64,000 bases of DNA from JBNAGF01 sp049801055 (GTDB lineage Bacteria; Pseudomonadota; Alphaproteobacteria; Rhodobacterales; Rhodobacteraceae). Location: the NCBI RefSeq assembly GCF_049801055.1, contig NZ_JBNAGF010000012.1, positions 62,001 to 126,000 of the forward strand, given 5' to 3'. This document shows, piece by piece, positions 15,087-24,182 of the stretch. The position numbers and the translations under genes are program-made. Under the pieces are notes generated by a model that saw nothing but the letters and a program-made list of their open reading frames with translations, was not told where the DNA came from and did not search any database. The first letter of the stretch is position 1. The number at the start of each line of letters is the position of its first letter.

Positions 15087-15723
15087 ACTGTCCGATGTTC
15101 ATTTCGCCTATCCCGGCCATGACTCCGTGCTTAATGGGGCGACTCTGACGCTCAACGAAGGCGAGCGGCTATCGATCACCGGTCCGAACGGCGCCGGAAA
15201 GTCGACATTGCTGCGCATGATTGTCGGGTTGCTGACACCGGATTCCGGCAGGGTTACCGCCTTTGGGCAGGATCGGCGGGTCGAGGATGACTTTCACGAA
15301 GTGCGCCGCCGTGTGGGTTTCGTGTTTCAGGACGCCGATGACCAGCTGTTCTGCCCGACCGTTGCCGAAGACGTTGCTTTCGGCCCGCTGAATCTGGGTC
15401 GCAGCCGGGAAGACGCGCTTGAGATCGTCGACAATGTGCTGTGTTCACTGGACCTGATGCACCTGCGTGACCGGGTCACGCACAAGTTGTCAGGAGGGGA
15501 GAAGCGGCTGGTGACGCTGGCAACCGTACTGGCGATGCAGCCCGAGATCCTGCTGCTGGACGAACCGACGAACGCGCTTGACGTCAAGAACGAAGCGCGG
15601 CTGGTTGAAATTCTGGGAGGGCTCGAACTGCCCTTGTTGCTGGTTACCCATTCGCCGGAGTTCCGGCAGAAAATCGCACCCGACAGCTACGCGCTGGAGA
15701 AAGGGCAACTGATCCGGCTCTGA
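15073..15723 (+). CDS. cbiO: CbiO-type energy-coupling ATPase
   Basis: 216 residues with Walker A (GPNGAGKST), Q-loop (VGFVFQDADDQLFCPTVAED, the FQ-x-P-D-Q-L-F form typical of ECF ATPases), signature (LSGGEKRLV) and Walker B (EILLLDEPTNALD). It is shorter than many CbiO proteins, which have about 270 residues, because the C-terminal extension is lacking. Last gene of the operon. No cobalamin biosynthesis genes adjoin it. Confidence 0.93.
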   Translation: MSLIELSDVHFAYPGHDSVLNGATLTLNEGERLSITGPNGAGKSTLLRMIVGLLTPDSGRVTAFGQDRRVEDDFHEVRRRVGFVFQDADDQLFCPTVAEDVAFGPLNLGRSREDALEIVDNVLCSLDLMHLRDRVTHKLSGGEKRLVTLATVLAMQPEILLLDEPTNALDVKNEARLVEILGGLELPLLLVTHSPEFRQKIAPDSYALEKGQLIRL

Positions 15724-16458
15724 CGGATTGCTTGGCGTCAATATCAAGTCTTGGCCTCGTACAGGGTCTTTGCCTTGATTGATTCGTGGCCAAAATGAGC
15801 AGGATTGCCATTCCGATTGGAGACAATGGGCGCGAAATTTCGGTATTGCGTTCAGAAATGGGGCTAATCGCGGCAGATTTGTGGCGAAATGCCCTCAAAT
15901 TAAGGCGGCTTTGGGGCCGCAATTCAATTGTCTCCTATTGGTGAACAAACTGGGGGGTCAAATCGGTCAAAATCGACCTTTGGCCGCCCAAAACCCCTGT
16001 GAAGGTCTGCTCGGCAGGACTCTATGCTGCAGTTTTCGAAACAATGCACAATCTAATGGCGAAAAATTGACGCTACGACCCCCCATTTGGGGAGGCGAAT
16101 CCGACGTAATGTGGCGGATTTGTGGCGACTTTTCGCTTTGCCGGGTTTTGCCGCTTGGGTATCAAGAACCAAGCCCAACTGGGGGGCGATGTCTGTTGGT
16201 CGTGGGGGCGACCGCACAGGAACGTGCATCACTTGATGCAGAAGAGACGCGTGTTGGCACGAGCGATGGCCGTGCTGCATGACACGCGAACCGGGGCGGC
16301 TGTGTCGCGGCCTCGGGGGCGGGTTTCTTGCGCCTTTCTCTTTCTCCAAGGGCTAAGCGGCTCTGTGCGGATCGCCTCGGACCGCGCATCGCTTTTTCAG
16401 GGGAAAAGGAACAGCCGCAGCAGCGGCAGGCGCGAATGAGCCCCGGAAGGAGATCGAG
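15724..16458. other. 735-base gene-free leader upstream of RTX/Hint gene
   Basis: No frame here has a ribosome site or family resemblance. It contains a direct repeat (GCAGATTTGTGGCGAAAT at 15873-15890 and GCGGATTTGTGGCGACTT at about 16114-16131), a GCGGC...GCCGC hairpin (15905-15920) and a C-run/G-run hairpin near 16080-16093. The last 12 bases hold the AAGGAG site of the RTX gene. It is long for a promoter region and may hold a regulatory RNA or long 5' UTR. Confidence 0.5.
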
Positions 16459-19400
16459 ATGTCCGGCAATGACAAAACCCCGACAAAACCCGACGCAGGA
16501 ACGCGCGACGGAATCGTCGAGGGGACATCAGGAAACGACCGCATTGATCTGGTTTACACCGGCGATCCGGACGGCGACATGATCGATAATGGCGATGCAC
16601 CTGTCGGTGACGGGCCCGATGACGATGTTGTCGTGGCCGGAGCGGGCGATGACACGCTAATGGCAGGCGCTGGTGACGACACCGTCTATGCCGGCAGTGG
16701 CTCGGATGAGGTGCATGGCGAAGCTGGTGACGACGTGCTGTATGGCGATGGCAAGGCACCGGGTGGCAAGGCCGGTGCGACCCGCGAAGTGTTCAAATGG
16801 GATCTGGCACCCGATCCGGATGATGGGGGTCAGGTGGATGACGAGGACGATCTTGGCGCTGGCTTCAGCCAGAGTACCGGCAATGTCACCGTCAAATTCT
16901 CTGCCCTGCAATCGACCAAGACCACGGCAAGCTTCGAGACCGACAGCCAGGTTGTGTCGGGGATCAATACCGACGGAGCGGCTGCCGACGACACAAGCGG
17001 CATGCAGTCGCTGCTCAATGGTGACGACAACTCGGGCCTCTATGTGTTTGAGTTTTCATCAGAAGTGGAGAATGTCTCCTTCCGGATCAACGACCTCGAC
17101 GGCGATGGCCGGGTCAAGATCCGCGCCTTTGATGAACAGGGGAACCCGGTCAAGGTGGTTCTCGAAGCCGGATCATGCATCACGTTGACGGACAAGGATG
17201 GTGTCGCCGGCGCGGAGACCGCCACCAGCAAGGGCGGATACGACGATGCGGATGCCGACAAATACTCGGTTCTGGTCACGGTCGCGGGCCCGGTTTCGAA
17301 GCTCAAGATCGACCACGATCAGGCCGGCCCGGACAACAGCGGGATCGTTGTCACAGATGTCTATTTCGACGTGCCGATGATCGATGATGGCCCGGATGGC
17401 GACGACACGCTGATTGGCGGCGAAGGCGATGATGAAATCTATGGGAACGGTGGCGATGACAGCCTGTCCGGCGGGGATGGAAATGACCTCGTCGACGGCG
17501 GTGACGGCGACGATATCATCGACACCTCGGGCAAAGCCGCACATGCGCTGCCCGATCGCGGGTTTCCATCCTATGCCGGATTCCCGGCAATTCCGGCCGA
17601 TCTCGACCCTTACAATGACCGCGATACGGTGTTTGGGGGCGAAGGCAATGACGAAATCCGAACCGGTGACGACATGGACGTTATCCGGGGCGGTGCAGGC
17701 GATGACAGCATCGACGGCGGCTTGGACGACGACGCAATCGGGGGCGGCGACGGCAATGACCAGATCGTCGGGGGCGAGGGTTCAGACACCATAAACGCAG
17801 GGGCGGGAGACGACCTTGTCTATGGCGGTCTGGACCCGGCCTTCCCGGATGCGCTGAACATTCGCGATGACGGCACCGACGGTCCGGCAGACCCGGTGCA
17901 GGACAATGGCCGCGACGAAATCCGCGGCGGTGACGGAAACGACACGATCTTTGGCCAGGATGATCGTGACACTATATTCGGCGACGCCGGTGATGATTTC
18001 CTTGATGGCGGCATCGACAATGACGAGGTGTCGGGCGGGGCCGGTTCCGACATCATTTTGGGGGAACATGGCGACGACACACTGTCGGGCGGCGATGACA
18101 TTGATCTGGTGCTGGGCGGCGAAGGCGACGACGTCATTCGTGGCGACGGTGCAACCGACCTTCTCGGCGGCGGCGATGGTCGGGACACGGTCGAAGGCGG
18201 CGACGGCATCGACGTGATCCTCGGCGGCTCCGGCGATGACCGGGCGGTCGGCGGCAATGACAGCGACCTTGTGCTGGGCGGCACCGGCAACGACATGATC
18301 TTCGGCGACGGAGAGGATGGCGAGGGCAACACTGCCGGTGGTGCGGGCGACGTTCTGTTCGGCAATGACGGTGATGACACCATCGTTGGCGGCACGGGCA
18401 ACGATATCATCGACGGGGCCGAAGGGGCCGACGTGATGACCGGCGGCGCCGATCGCGACTGGTTCATCGAGGTGGGCGTCGGCGACGATATTGACGGCAG
18501 TGAAACCGGCGATGATGTTGATACGCTGGTTCTGAACGGCGCGGCCATCGTCAATTATGACCCGACCGACCCGGAAGCCGGCACAATCGATTTCTACGAC
18601 ATCGACACGCTGGAAATTACCGGCACCGCGACGTTCCGAAACATCGAGAACGTGATCTATGTCGAGGATGTCATCAATCCGGTTTCCGCCCTGTCGGCAG
18701 CTCCGCCGCGCCCGGCTTCGGATGACGATGTCGGGGATGTGCCCGGCGTGCCGGTTGTGGAACCACGCGCAATTCAGGGTATCGTTGAAGGCACTGACGG
18801 TCGCGACGTGATCGACCTTGCCTATACCGGCGATCCCGAAGGCGACATGATCGACAACGGTGATGCGGTACTTCCCGGCGAAGCCCCTGATGATGACATC
18901 GTGTATGCCGGTGACGGCGATGACGACATCTTTTCTGAGCTGGGCAATGACGATGTCTTTGCCGGGGGCGGCGACGACTTTGTCGCGGGCGGCTCGGGCA
19001 ACGACGTGCTGCGCGGCGAAGACGGCAACGACCTCATCTTTGGCGAATCCGGAAATGACCAGCTGTCTGGCGGCGATGGCAATGACGGGCTTGACGGAGG
19101 GATCGGCAACGATGTTCTCGAAGGCGGCGACGGTGATGACAACCTGAACGGCAATGACGGCAACGACTTCGTCTTTGGCGGCGATGGTGGTGATATCATC
19201 CAGGGCGGCGCAGGCGGCGACCTGCTGATTGGTGGCGGAGGCAATGACGCCATCGACCTCGGGCTCGGCGATGGCGAACGGGACCTCGCCTTTGGCGGCG
19301 ACGATTCCGATACCGTGACTGGACTTGGTCAGGATGACTATGCCGATGGTGGGGAGACCGGTGCCACCGATTTCGACGTCCTCGACCTGACCGGCGCTGC

Positions 19401-20121
19401 CGAGGCGGTCAACCCGGGCGGTACCTTGCGGGTGGATTACGATCCAACGGACATCGAGGACGGCACGGTGACCTTCATCGATGCGTTCGGTGATGAGACC
19501 GGCACCGCAGAGTTCTACAATTTTGAACGGGTCATCGTCTGCTTTACGCCGGGCACTCTGATTGCCACCCCGAAAGGCGAACGCCGTGTGGAAACGCTTG
19601 AGGTCGGAGACCGTGTCATTACGCGTGACAACGGAATTCAGGAAATCCGCTGGATCGGCAGCAAGACCCTCACGGGTGAAAACCTAGAACACGCGCACCA
19701 TTTGCGCCCGGTGCTGATCCGCAAAGGGGCTTTGGGGAACGGTTTGCCGGAACGGGACATGATGGTCAGCCCCAATCACCGGGTGCTGGTCGCCAATGAC
19801 AAGACCGCGCTCTATTTCGAGGAACGCGAAGTTCTGGTGGCAGCCAAGCATCTGACCGGGCTCGAAGGGGTTGATATCGTCGACGTATCGGACGTGACCT
19901 ATATCCACTTCATGTTCGATCAGCACGAGGTTGTGCTCTCGGACGGCGCCTGGACCGAGAGCTTCCAGCCGGGCGATCATTCACTGGCGGGGATCGGCAA
20001 TGCTCAGCGAACAGAGATCTTCGAACTGTTCCCCGAACTGGAGACGCGCGAAGGACTCGAAGCCTATCAGTCAGCGCGGCGCTCGCTGAAGAAACATGAG
20101 GCTCGTCTACTGACCCACTGA
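16459..20121 (+). CDS. RTX calcium-binding repeat protein with C-terminal Hint domain
   Basis: 1220 residues, very acidic, with AAGGAG before the ATG. There is no Sec signal, as in type I-secreted proteins. Blocks of RTX nonapeptides (GGxGxDxxx; for example GGDGNDLVDGGDGDD) form calcium-binding beta-rolls at about 50-95, 310-360, 390-650 and 810-940. A beta-sandwich-like domain without repeats lies at about 110-300. The block GIVEGT-x-G-x-D-x-IDL-x-YTGDP at about residue 15 recurs near residue 775, so the protein is an internal two-unit duplication. The C-terminal Hint domain starts at Cys1028 (CFTPGTLIATPKG) and includes MVSPNHRVLV. The secretion machinery is not in the window. Possible roles are self-processing and surface or biofilm function. 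Confidence 0.9.
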   Translation: MSGNDKTPTKPDAGTRDGIVEGTSGNDRIDLVYTGDPDGDMIDNGDAPVGDGPDDDVVVAGAGDDTLMAGAGDDTVYAGSGSDEVHGEAGDDVLYGDGKAPGGKAGATREVFKWDLAPDPDDGGQVDDEDDLGAGFSQSTGNVTVKFSALQSTKTTASFETDSQVVSGINTDGAAADDTSGMQSLLNGDDNSGLYVFEFSSEVENVSFRINDLDGDGRVKIRAFDEQGNPVKVVLEAGSCITLTDKDGVAGAETATSKGGYDDADADKYSVLVTVAGPVSKLKIDHDQAGPDNSGIVVTDVYFDVPMIDDGPDGDDTLIGGEGDDEIYGNGGDDSLSGGDGNDLVDGGDGDDIIDTSGKAAHALPDRGFPSYAGFPAIPADLDPYNDRDTVFGGEGNDEIRTGDDMDVIRGGAGDDSIDGGLDDDAIGGGDGNDQIVGGEGSDTINAGAGDDLVYGGLDPAFPDALNIRDDGTDGPADPVQDNGRDEIRGGDGNDTIFGQDDRDTIFGDAGDDFLDGGIDNDEVSGGAGSDIILGEHGDDTLSGGDDIDLVLGGEGDDVIRGDGATDLLGGGDGRDTVEGGDGIDVILGGSGDDRAVGGNDSDLVLGGTGNDMIFGDGEDGEGNTAGGAGDVLFGNDGDDTIVGGTGNDIIDGAEGADVMTGGADRDWFIEVGVGDDIDGSETGDDVDTLVLNGAAIVNYDPTDPEAGTIDFYDIDTLEITGTATFRNIENVIYVEDVINPVSALSAAPPRPASDDDVGDVPGVPVVEPRAIQGIVEGTDGRDVIDLAYTGDPEGDMIDNGDAVLPGEAPDDDIVYAGDGDDDIFSELGNDDVFAGGGDDFVAGGSGNDVLRGEDGNDLIFGESGNDQLSGGDGNDGLDGGIGNDVLEGGDGDDNLNGNDGNDFVFGGDGGDIIQGGAGGDLLIGGGGNDAIDLGLGDGERDLAFGGDDSDTVTGLGQDDYADGGETGATDFDVLDLTGAAEAVNPGGTLRVDYDPTDIEDGTVTFIDAFGDETGTAEFYNFERVIVCFTPGTLIATPKGERRVETLEVGDRVITRDNGIQEIRWIGSKTLTGENLEHAHHLRPVLIRKGALGNGLPERDMMVSPNHRVLVANDKTALYFEEREVLVAAKHLTGLEGVDIVDVSDVTYIHFMFDQHEVVLSDGAWTESFQPGDHSLAGIGNAQRTEIFELFPELETREGLEAYQSARRSLKKHEARLLTH

Positions 20122-20188
20122 CGGCAGAGACCTCGCCCGAATTCCCGGATCAACAGCTACACCCCCGCGCACCGGGACGCGGGAAGAA

Positions 20189-20214
20189 GGCGGCGCAGGG
20201 CAACCTGTGCCGCC
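20189..20214 (+). terminator. Hairpin terminator after RTX gene
   Basis: GGCGGCGCAGG (20189-20199) pairs with CCTGTGCCGCC (20204-20214), with one G-U pair and a GCAA-type loop. A moderately T-rich TGTCTTCATT follows. It lies between convergent genes. Confidence 0.5.
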
Positions 20215-20223
20215 TGTCTTCAT

Positions 20224-20823
20224 TCAGCTTTCCGGTGGCTGTGCCTGGTTGACGCGCCATGCGGACCAGTGTTCCGGCGTGTCGAGATCCAGCCGCGCCC
20301 TCTGACCCGGCAGGGTAAAGAATTGCAACTTGTCGCGATTGGCCTCGATGATGGCCCGTGCGCCCTGATCCCCGTTAAGGGCGGCAAACTGCGGCAGAAG
20401 ATGCGCAGAGAACAGGACAGGATGGCCCGGCAGCCCGTCCGCCGTAGCAGCCTGCAGGATGGCGGCATCCGAGGTTTCAAAGGCGGCGGCCAGTCCGGCC
20501 ATATCCGCCGTGGTTATGTCCGGCATGTCCCCGGGCAGGATCATTACACCAGTGATCGCATCGGGCAGCGCATCGATACCGGCACGGATGGAATGGGCCA
20601 TGCCAAGGCTGGCATCCGGCGAGGGGATGAGCTGGGCGCCGGTCGCGGCCTTGGCGCGCGGGTGGGCAAGGTCCGGCACCACCACGACAACGTCACAGCC
20701 CGTGTCGAGCGCACGGCGCGTCATTGTCGTAAGGCACGGGGCGCCGTCGACTTCTTCCAATAACTTGTCGCGGCCCCGCATCCGGGTCGAACCTCCGGCC
20801 GCTAGGATCAGGATGGATATCAT
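20224..20823 (-). CDS. MobA-like nucleotidyltransferase (MocA/NboR type)
   Basis: 199 residues from the ATG at 20823. The longer upstream frame only overlaps the preceding gene. It has the nucleotidyltransferase signature LAAGGSTRMRGRDKLLEEVD near the N-terminus, then SLGMAHSIRAGID, a metal-binding PGDMPDI motif and GHPVLFSAHLLP. This subgroup includes CTP:molybdopterin cytidylyltransferase (MocA) and related enzymes often beside oxidoreductase genes. Here it follows the FAD/GcvT dehydrogenase by 10 bases, and no molybdoenzyme is in the operon, so its real substrate is open. Confidence 0.8.
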   Translation of the reverse strand: MISILILAAGGSTRMRGRDKLLEEVDGAPCLTTMTRRALDTGCDVVVVVPDLAHPRAKAATGAQLIPSPDASLGMAHSIRAGIDALPDAITGVMILPGDMPDITTADMAGLAAAFETSDAAILQAATADGLPGHPVLFSAHLLPQFAALNGDQGARAIIEANRDKLQFFTLPGQRARLDLDTPEHWSAWRVNQAQPPES

Positions 20824-20833
20824 GGCGCGCAGT

Positions 20834-23242
20834 TTAGCCGCGCATCCGGGCGCCGTCCGCATCAAAAAGCGGGATAGAGATAACCCGAGCTTTTCGCATC
20901 TCGCCAAGGATCTCGATCTCGACCTCCCGCCCGTCCGCAATCCGGTGCCGGGGCAGAAAGCCCTGGGCAATGGACTTTCCGGTGTGATGAGAATAGCCGC
21001 CGGAGGTGCAGAACCCGACCACCTCGCCATCAAGCCAGATCGGTTCATAGGCATTCACATCGGCATCTTTGGCGTCGACCTCGAATGCGGCAAGACATCG
21101 GGCCGGAGGCATGTCGCGTTCGGCCTCTGCCGCGGATCGTCCAATGAATTCAACATTCTTGCGGAAAGAGATGAAGCGATCTAATCCTGTTTCTGCAGCA
21201 GTATAATCGGGCGAAAATTCCGACAACCAAGACCCAAAGAACTTGTCGAGCCTTAGCGACATCATCGCCCGCATGCCAAATGGCACGATGCCATGTGGCT
21301 GTCCTGCGGTCCACAAGGTCCACCAGAGCTGCCGCTGCGCCATCGGATCGCAATAGATCTCATAGCCCAGATCGCCGGTGTAACTGATCCGCTGGACAAT
21401 GCAGTCGGTCATGCCGAGGGTTGAGTGCCGAACATCCATGAAGTTCATATTGGCAACTTCGCCGCCGGCACACGCGGCCAGAACCGCGCGCGCATTCGGC
21501 CCCGCGATCTGGAAGCCATTTCGTTTATCACTGATATTTTCTATGGTTACATCGTCATCCTGATGTTTCTGAAACCAGCGCATATGGTAGGCTTGGGCAC
21601 CATAGGATGCGGTCAGCTGAAACGCGGTCTCATCAAGGCAAGAGACTGTGAAATCACCGATCAACCGCCCTTGAGGTGACAACATGGGTGTCAGCGAGAC
21701 GCGGCCGGGACCGGGGATGCGTCCCGCCATGATGCGATCCAGCCAGCCTCTCGCTGCCGGACCCTTGACGAGATATTTTCCGAAATTGTGGATTTCGTTG
21801 ATACCGACGGCTTCGCGTACGGCCCGGACTTCCCGGCCAGTGGCTCCGAACGCATCCGACCGTCGAAAGGACGGGGTTTCATATTCTGGTTCAGTGCCTT
21901 GGGCGAAGTAGTTGACAACCTCCAGCCCATATTGCTGACCCCAGACCGCACCGAGATCGGAAAAGATATCGAACATCGGCGTGGTTCGGTTAGGGCGCGC
22001 TGCGGGAAGTTCCTCGTTCGGATAGGCCACCGAAAACCGCTTCTGATAATTCTCGATGACTTTCGGGCGGGTGTATCCTGGGCTGACCCAGTCCCCGAAG
22101 CGGGCCACGTCCATTGCAAAGACATCCCGCTCCGGTTCCCCTTCGATCATCCATTGGGCCAGCGTAAGCCCAACCCCGCCGCCCTGCGAGAACCCGGCCA
22201 TCACGCCGCAGGCCGACCAGTAGTTGCGCAATCCGGGAACGGGACCAACCAGTGGGTTGCCGTCAGGGGCAAAGGTGAACGGTCCGTGGATTACGGACTT
22301 GACCCCGGCGGTCGCAAGGGCCGGGAAACGTTTGTAAGCAAATTCAATGCTGTCGGTGATCTTCTCAAAGTTGTCCGGCAGCAGTTCATGGCCAAAGTCC
22401 CAAGGAGTTCCATCGACCGCCCAGGGTTTGCAGGGCTGTTCGTAGAACCCGATGCACAGGCCGCGCCCTTCCTGCCGGAGATAGCTTTCGCCGGCGGGGT
22501 CCATCACATGGGGATGCTCGCCATCACGCGCTTCGATTTCGGGAATAGTGTCGGTGACGATATACTGGTGCTCCATCGGGTGCAGCGGCAGGTAGAGCCC
22601 GGCCATCGCCGCGACCTCGCGCGCCCAAAGACCGCCCGCATTGACCACATGTTCGGCGTGAATGGTGCCCTTGTCGGTGACCACGTCCCAGCTGCCATCC
22701 TGGCGCTGGTTGGTCTCGGTCACCATGCAATGGGTTTCGATTGCCGCTCCCGCCATCCGAGCGGCCTTGGCATAGGCGTGTGTTGTGCCGGACGGATCAA
22801 GATGGCCATCCAGCGGATCGTAGAGCGCACCGATGATACCATCTGTGTTGGTTATCGGCGCGATTTTTCGGATTTCCTCGGGGGTGACGATCTCCGTCTC
22901 CAGCCCCATGAACCGGTGCTTTGCGCGCTCTGCAAGCAGCATGTCGAACCGGTCCTGATTGTCGGCCAGTGTCACGCCTCCGACATGATGCAGTCCGCAG
23001 GACATGCCGGTGATCTCCTCCAGCTCCTTGTAGAGCCGGATGGTGTAACCCTGCAGCGCAGCCATGTTGGTATCGCCATTGAGGGTGTGAAACCCGCCGG
23101 CGGCATGCCAGGTCGAGCCGCTGGTCAACTCGGACCGCTCCAGCAGCATCACATCCGACCAGCCGAGCTTGGTCAGGTGGTAGAGAACCGAACAACCGAC
23201 GACTCCGCCGCCGATAACCGCCACGCGGGTTGTGGTCTGCAT
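20834..23242 (-). CDS. FAD-dependent amine dehydrogenase fused to GcvT (dimethylglycine/sarcosine dehydrogenase-like)
   Basis: 802 residues. N-terminal DAO-type FAD domain: dinucleotide motif VIGGGVVGCSVLYHL and SGSTWHAAG, where the His aligns with the covalent FAD site of dimethylglycine dehydrogenase. A short FAO_M-like middle segment lies around 370-425. From about 430 a GcvT aminomethyltransferase domain follows (folate-binding FGKYLVKGPAARGWLD, SYTGDLGYEIY, FGMRAMMSLRLDKFFGSWLS) with the C-terminal GcvT barrel (GFCTSGGYSHHTGKSIAQGF). It likely oxidises an N-methylated amine and passes the C1 unit to tetrahydrofolate. It shares a leftward operon with an HpcH aldolase and a MobA-like protein. 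The exact substrate is unknown. Confidence 0.9.
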   Translation of the reverse strand: MQTTTRVAVIGGGVVGCSVLYHLTKLGWSDVMLLERSELTSGSTWHAAGGFHTLNGDTNMAALQGYTIRLYKELEEITGMSCGLHHVGGVTLADNQDRFDMLLAERAKHRFMGLETEIVTPEEIRKIAPITNTDGIIGALYDPLDGHLDPSGTTHAYAKAARMAGAAIETHCMVTETNQRQDGSWDVVTDKGTIHAEHVVNAGGLWAREVAAMAGLYLPLHPMEHQYIVTDTIPEIEARDGEHPHVMDPAGESYLRQEGRGLCIGFYEQPCKPWAVDGTPWDFGHELLPDNFEKITDSIEFAYKRFPALATAGVKSVIHGPFTFAPDGNPLVGPVPGLRNYWSACGVMAGFSQGGGVGLTLAQWMIEGEPERDVFAMDVARFGDWVSPGYTRPKVIENYQKRFSVAYPNEELPAARPNRTTPMFDIFSDLGAVWGQQYGLEVVNYFAQGTEPEYETPSFRRSDAFGATGREVRAVREAVGINEIHNFGKYLVKGPAARGWLDRIMAGRIPGPGRVSLTPMLSPQGRLIGDFTVSCLDETAFQLTASYGAQAYHMRWFQKHQDDDVTIENISDKRNGFQIAGPNARAVLAACAGGEVANMNFMDVRHSTLGMTDCIVQRISYTGDLGYEIYCDPMAQRQLWWTLWTAGQPHGIVPFGMRAMMSLRLDKFFGSWLSEFSPDYTAAETGLDRFISFRKNVEFIGRSAAEAERDMPPARCLAAFEVDAKDADVNAYEPIWLDGEVVGFCTSGGYSHHTGKSIAQGFLPRHRIADGREVEIEILGEMRKARVISIPLFDADGARMRG

Positions 23243-23344
23243 GAGATCCCTCCCTGTTTGAACGGAGGGTGCAACCCGACCCCGCAGGCTGCTGTCCTAA
23301 AAACGACACCTTCTGTCGCGCGGTCCGTTCAGATCCGTGCCGGA

Positions 23345-24100
23345 TCAGGTCTGGCACCAGACATGCATTTCAGCGGCCTTTTCCCGGATCCACAGCACGT
23401 CGAACCCGGCGATCAGCCTGTAGCCGCGATCAAAGAGCGCGTCGGCCTGCGGTTTTGCCATTGCGGCGTTTCCAAGGGGCAGGCCAGCGGCCTTGGCAGC
23501 GCTTTCGACACGGGCCAGCGCCGCCTGAAACTCGGGATGGTCAAACTGCCCCATCACTCCGAGATCGGTGCTGAGATCGAACTGGGCCGGCACCAGCAGG
23601 TCAATTCCGGGCACGGCACAGATTTCTTCGATGTTCTCAACGGCATCGGCCGTTTCCACCAGCAGGCAGCACACCAGCTCTGGCCCGATCGCGGCGGGGT
23701 AGGTGGGCAGGCTTTCGCCCCAGCGGGACTGGGCGATGAACGGACCGAAGCCCCGCCTGCCATGTGGTGGGTAACGCATCGAAGCCACCGCCTTGCGCGC
23801 ATCCTCGGCGGTACGGATCAGCGGAAAGACAATGCCCTCGGCCCCGATGTCCAAGGCGCGTTTGATCTGGGCGGACTCGTTTTCCGCAACCCGGACCAAC
23901 GGCGCGCAATCGGTGCCCTGCGTGGCTGCTATCATCGCATGGGCCGAGCCATAGTCGACCGCACCGTGTTCAAGATCCACAATTACAGCATCGATGCCCG
24001 AAACTGCGATGGCCTGCGTGACAACGGCCGATGGAATGGTGCAAAGCACAGAGCTGAGCCGGGCGTCTGTTTCGCGCAGCTTTCGCTTCAAACTTGGCAT
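23345..24100 (-). CDS. HpcH/HpaI-family aldolase
   Basis: 251 residues with a TIM-barrel class II aldolase pattern: DAVIVDLEHGAVDYG near the N-terminus, PLVRVAENESAQIKRALDIG, GAEGIVFPLIRTAEDA with metal-binding acids, RRGFGPFIAQSRWG, and a conserved VETADAVENIEEI. This matches 2,4-dihydroxyhept-2-enedioate or 4-hydroxy-2-oxovalerate-type aldolases that make or cleave pyruvate adducts with a divalent metal. It is 102 bases upstream of the FAD/GcvT gene on the same strand. Functional coupling is inferred from operon position only. Confidence 0.9.
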   Translation of the reverse strand: MPSLKRKLRETDARLSSVLCTIPSAVVTQAIAVSGIDAVIVDLEHGAVDYGSAHAMIAATQGTDCAPLVRVAENESAQIKRALDIGAEGIVFPLIRTAEDARKAVASMRYPPHGRRGFGPFIAQSRWGESLPTYPAAIGPELVCCLLVETADAVENIEEICAVPGIDLLVPAQFDLSTDLGVMGQFDHPEFQAALARVESAAKAAGLPLGNAAMAKPQADALFDRGYRLIAGFDVLWIREKAAEMHVWCQT

Positions 24101-24182
24101 ACTGACAATCTCCCTAATGAAATACAGGGGAAAGCCTAGCAGGTGCTTGCGAAGTTACGTAATTCTTTTTCCGGCCCGGGTT

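Noticed and set aside
17400..19300. Dense short repeats resembling a CRISPR array or satellite
   Set aside because: They are codon-aligned GGxGxD nonapeptide repeats of an RTX protein, degenerate at DNA level, without spacers of constant length.
21788..24139. 783-codon open frame on the plus strand
   Set aside because: It lies antisense to the FAD/GcvT and HpcH genes, has no family motif and no ribosome site; long antisense frames are expected in GC-rich coding DNA.
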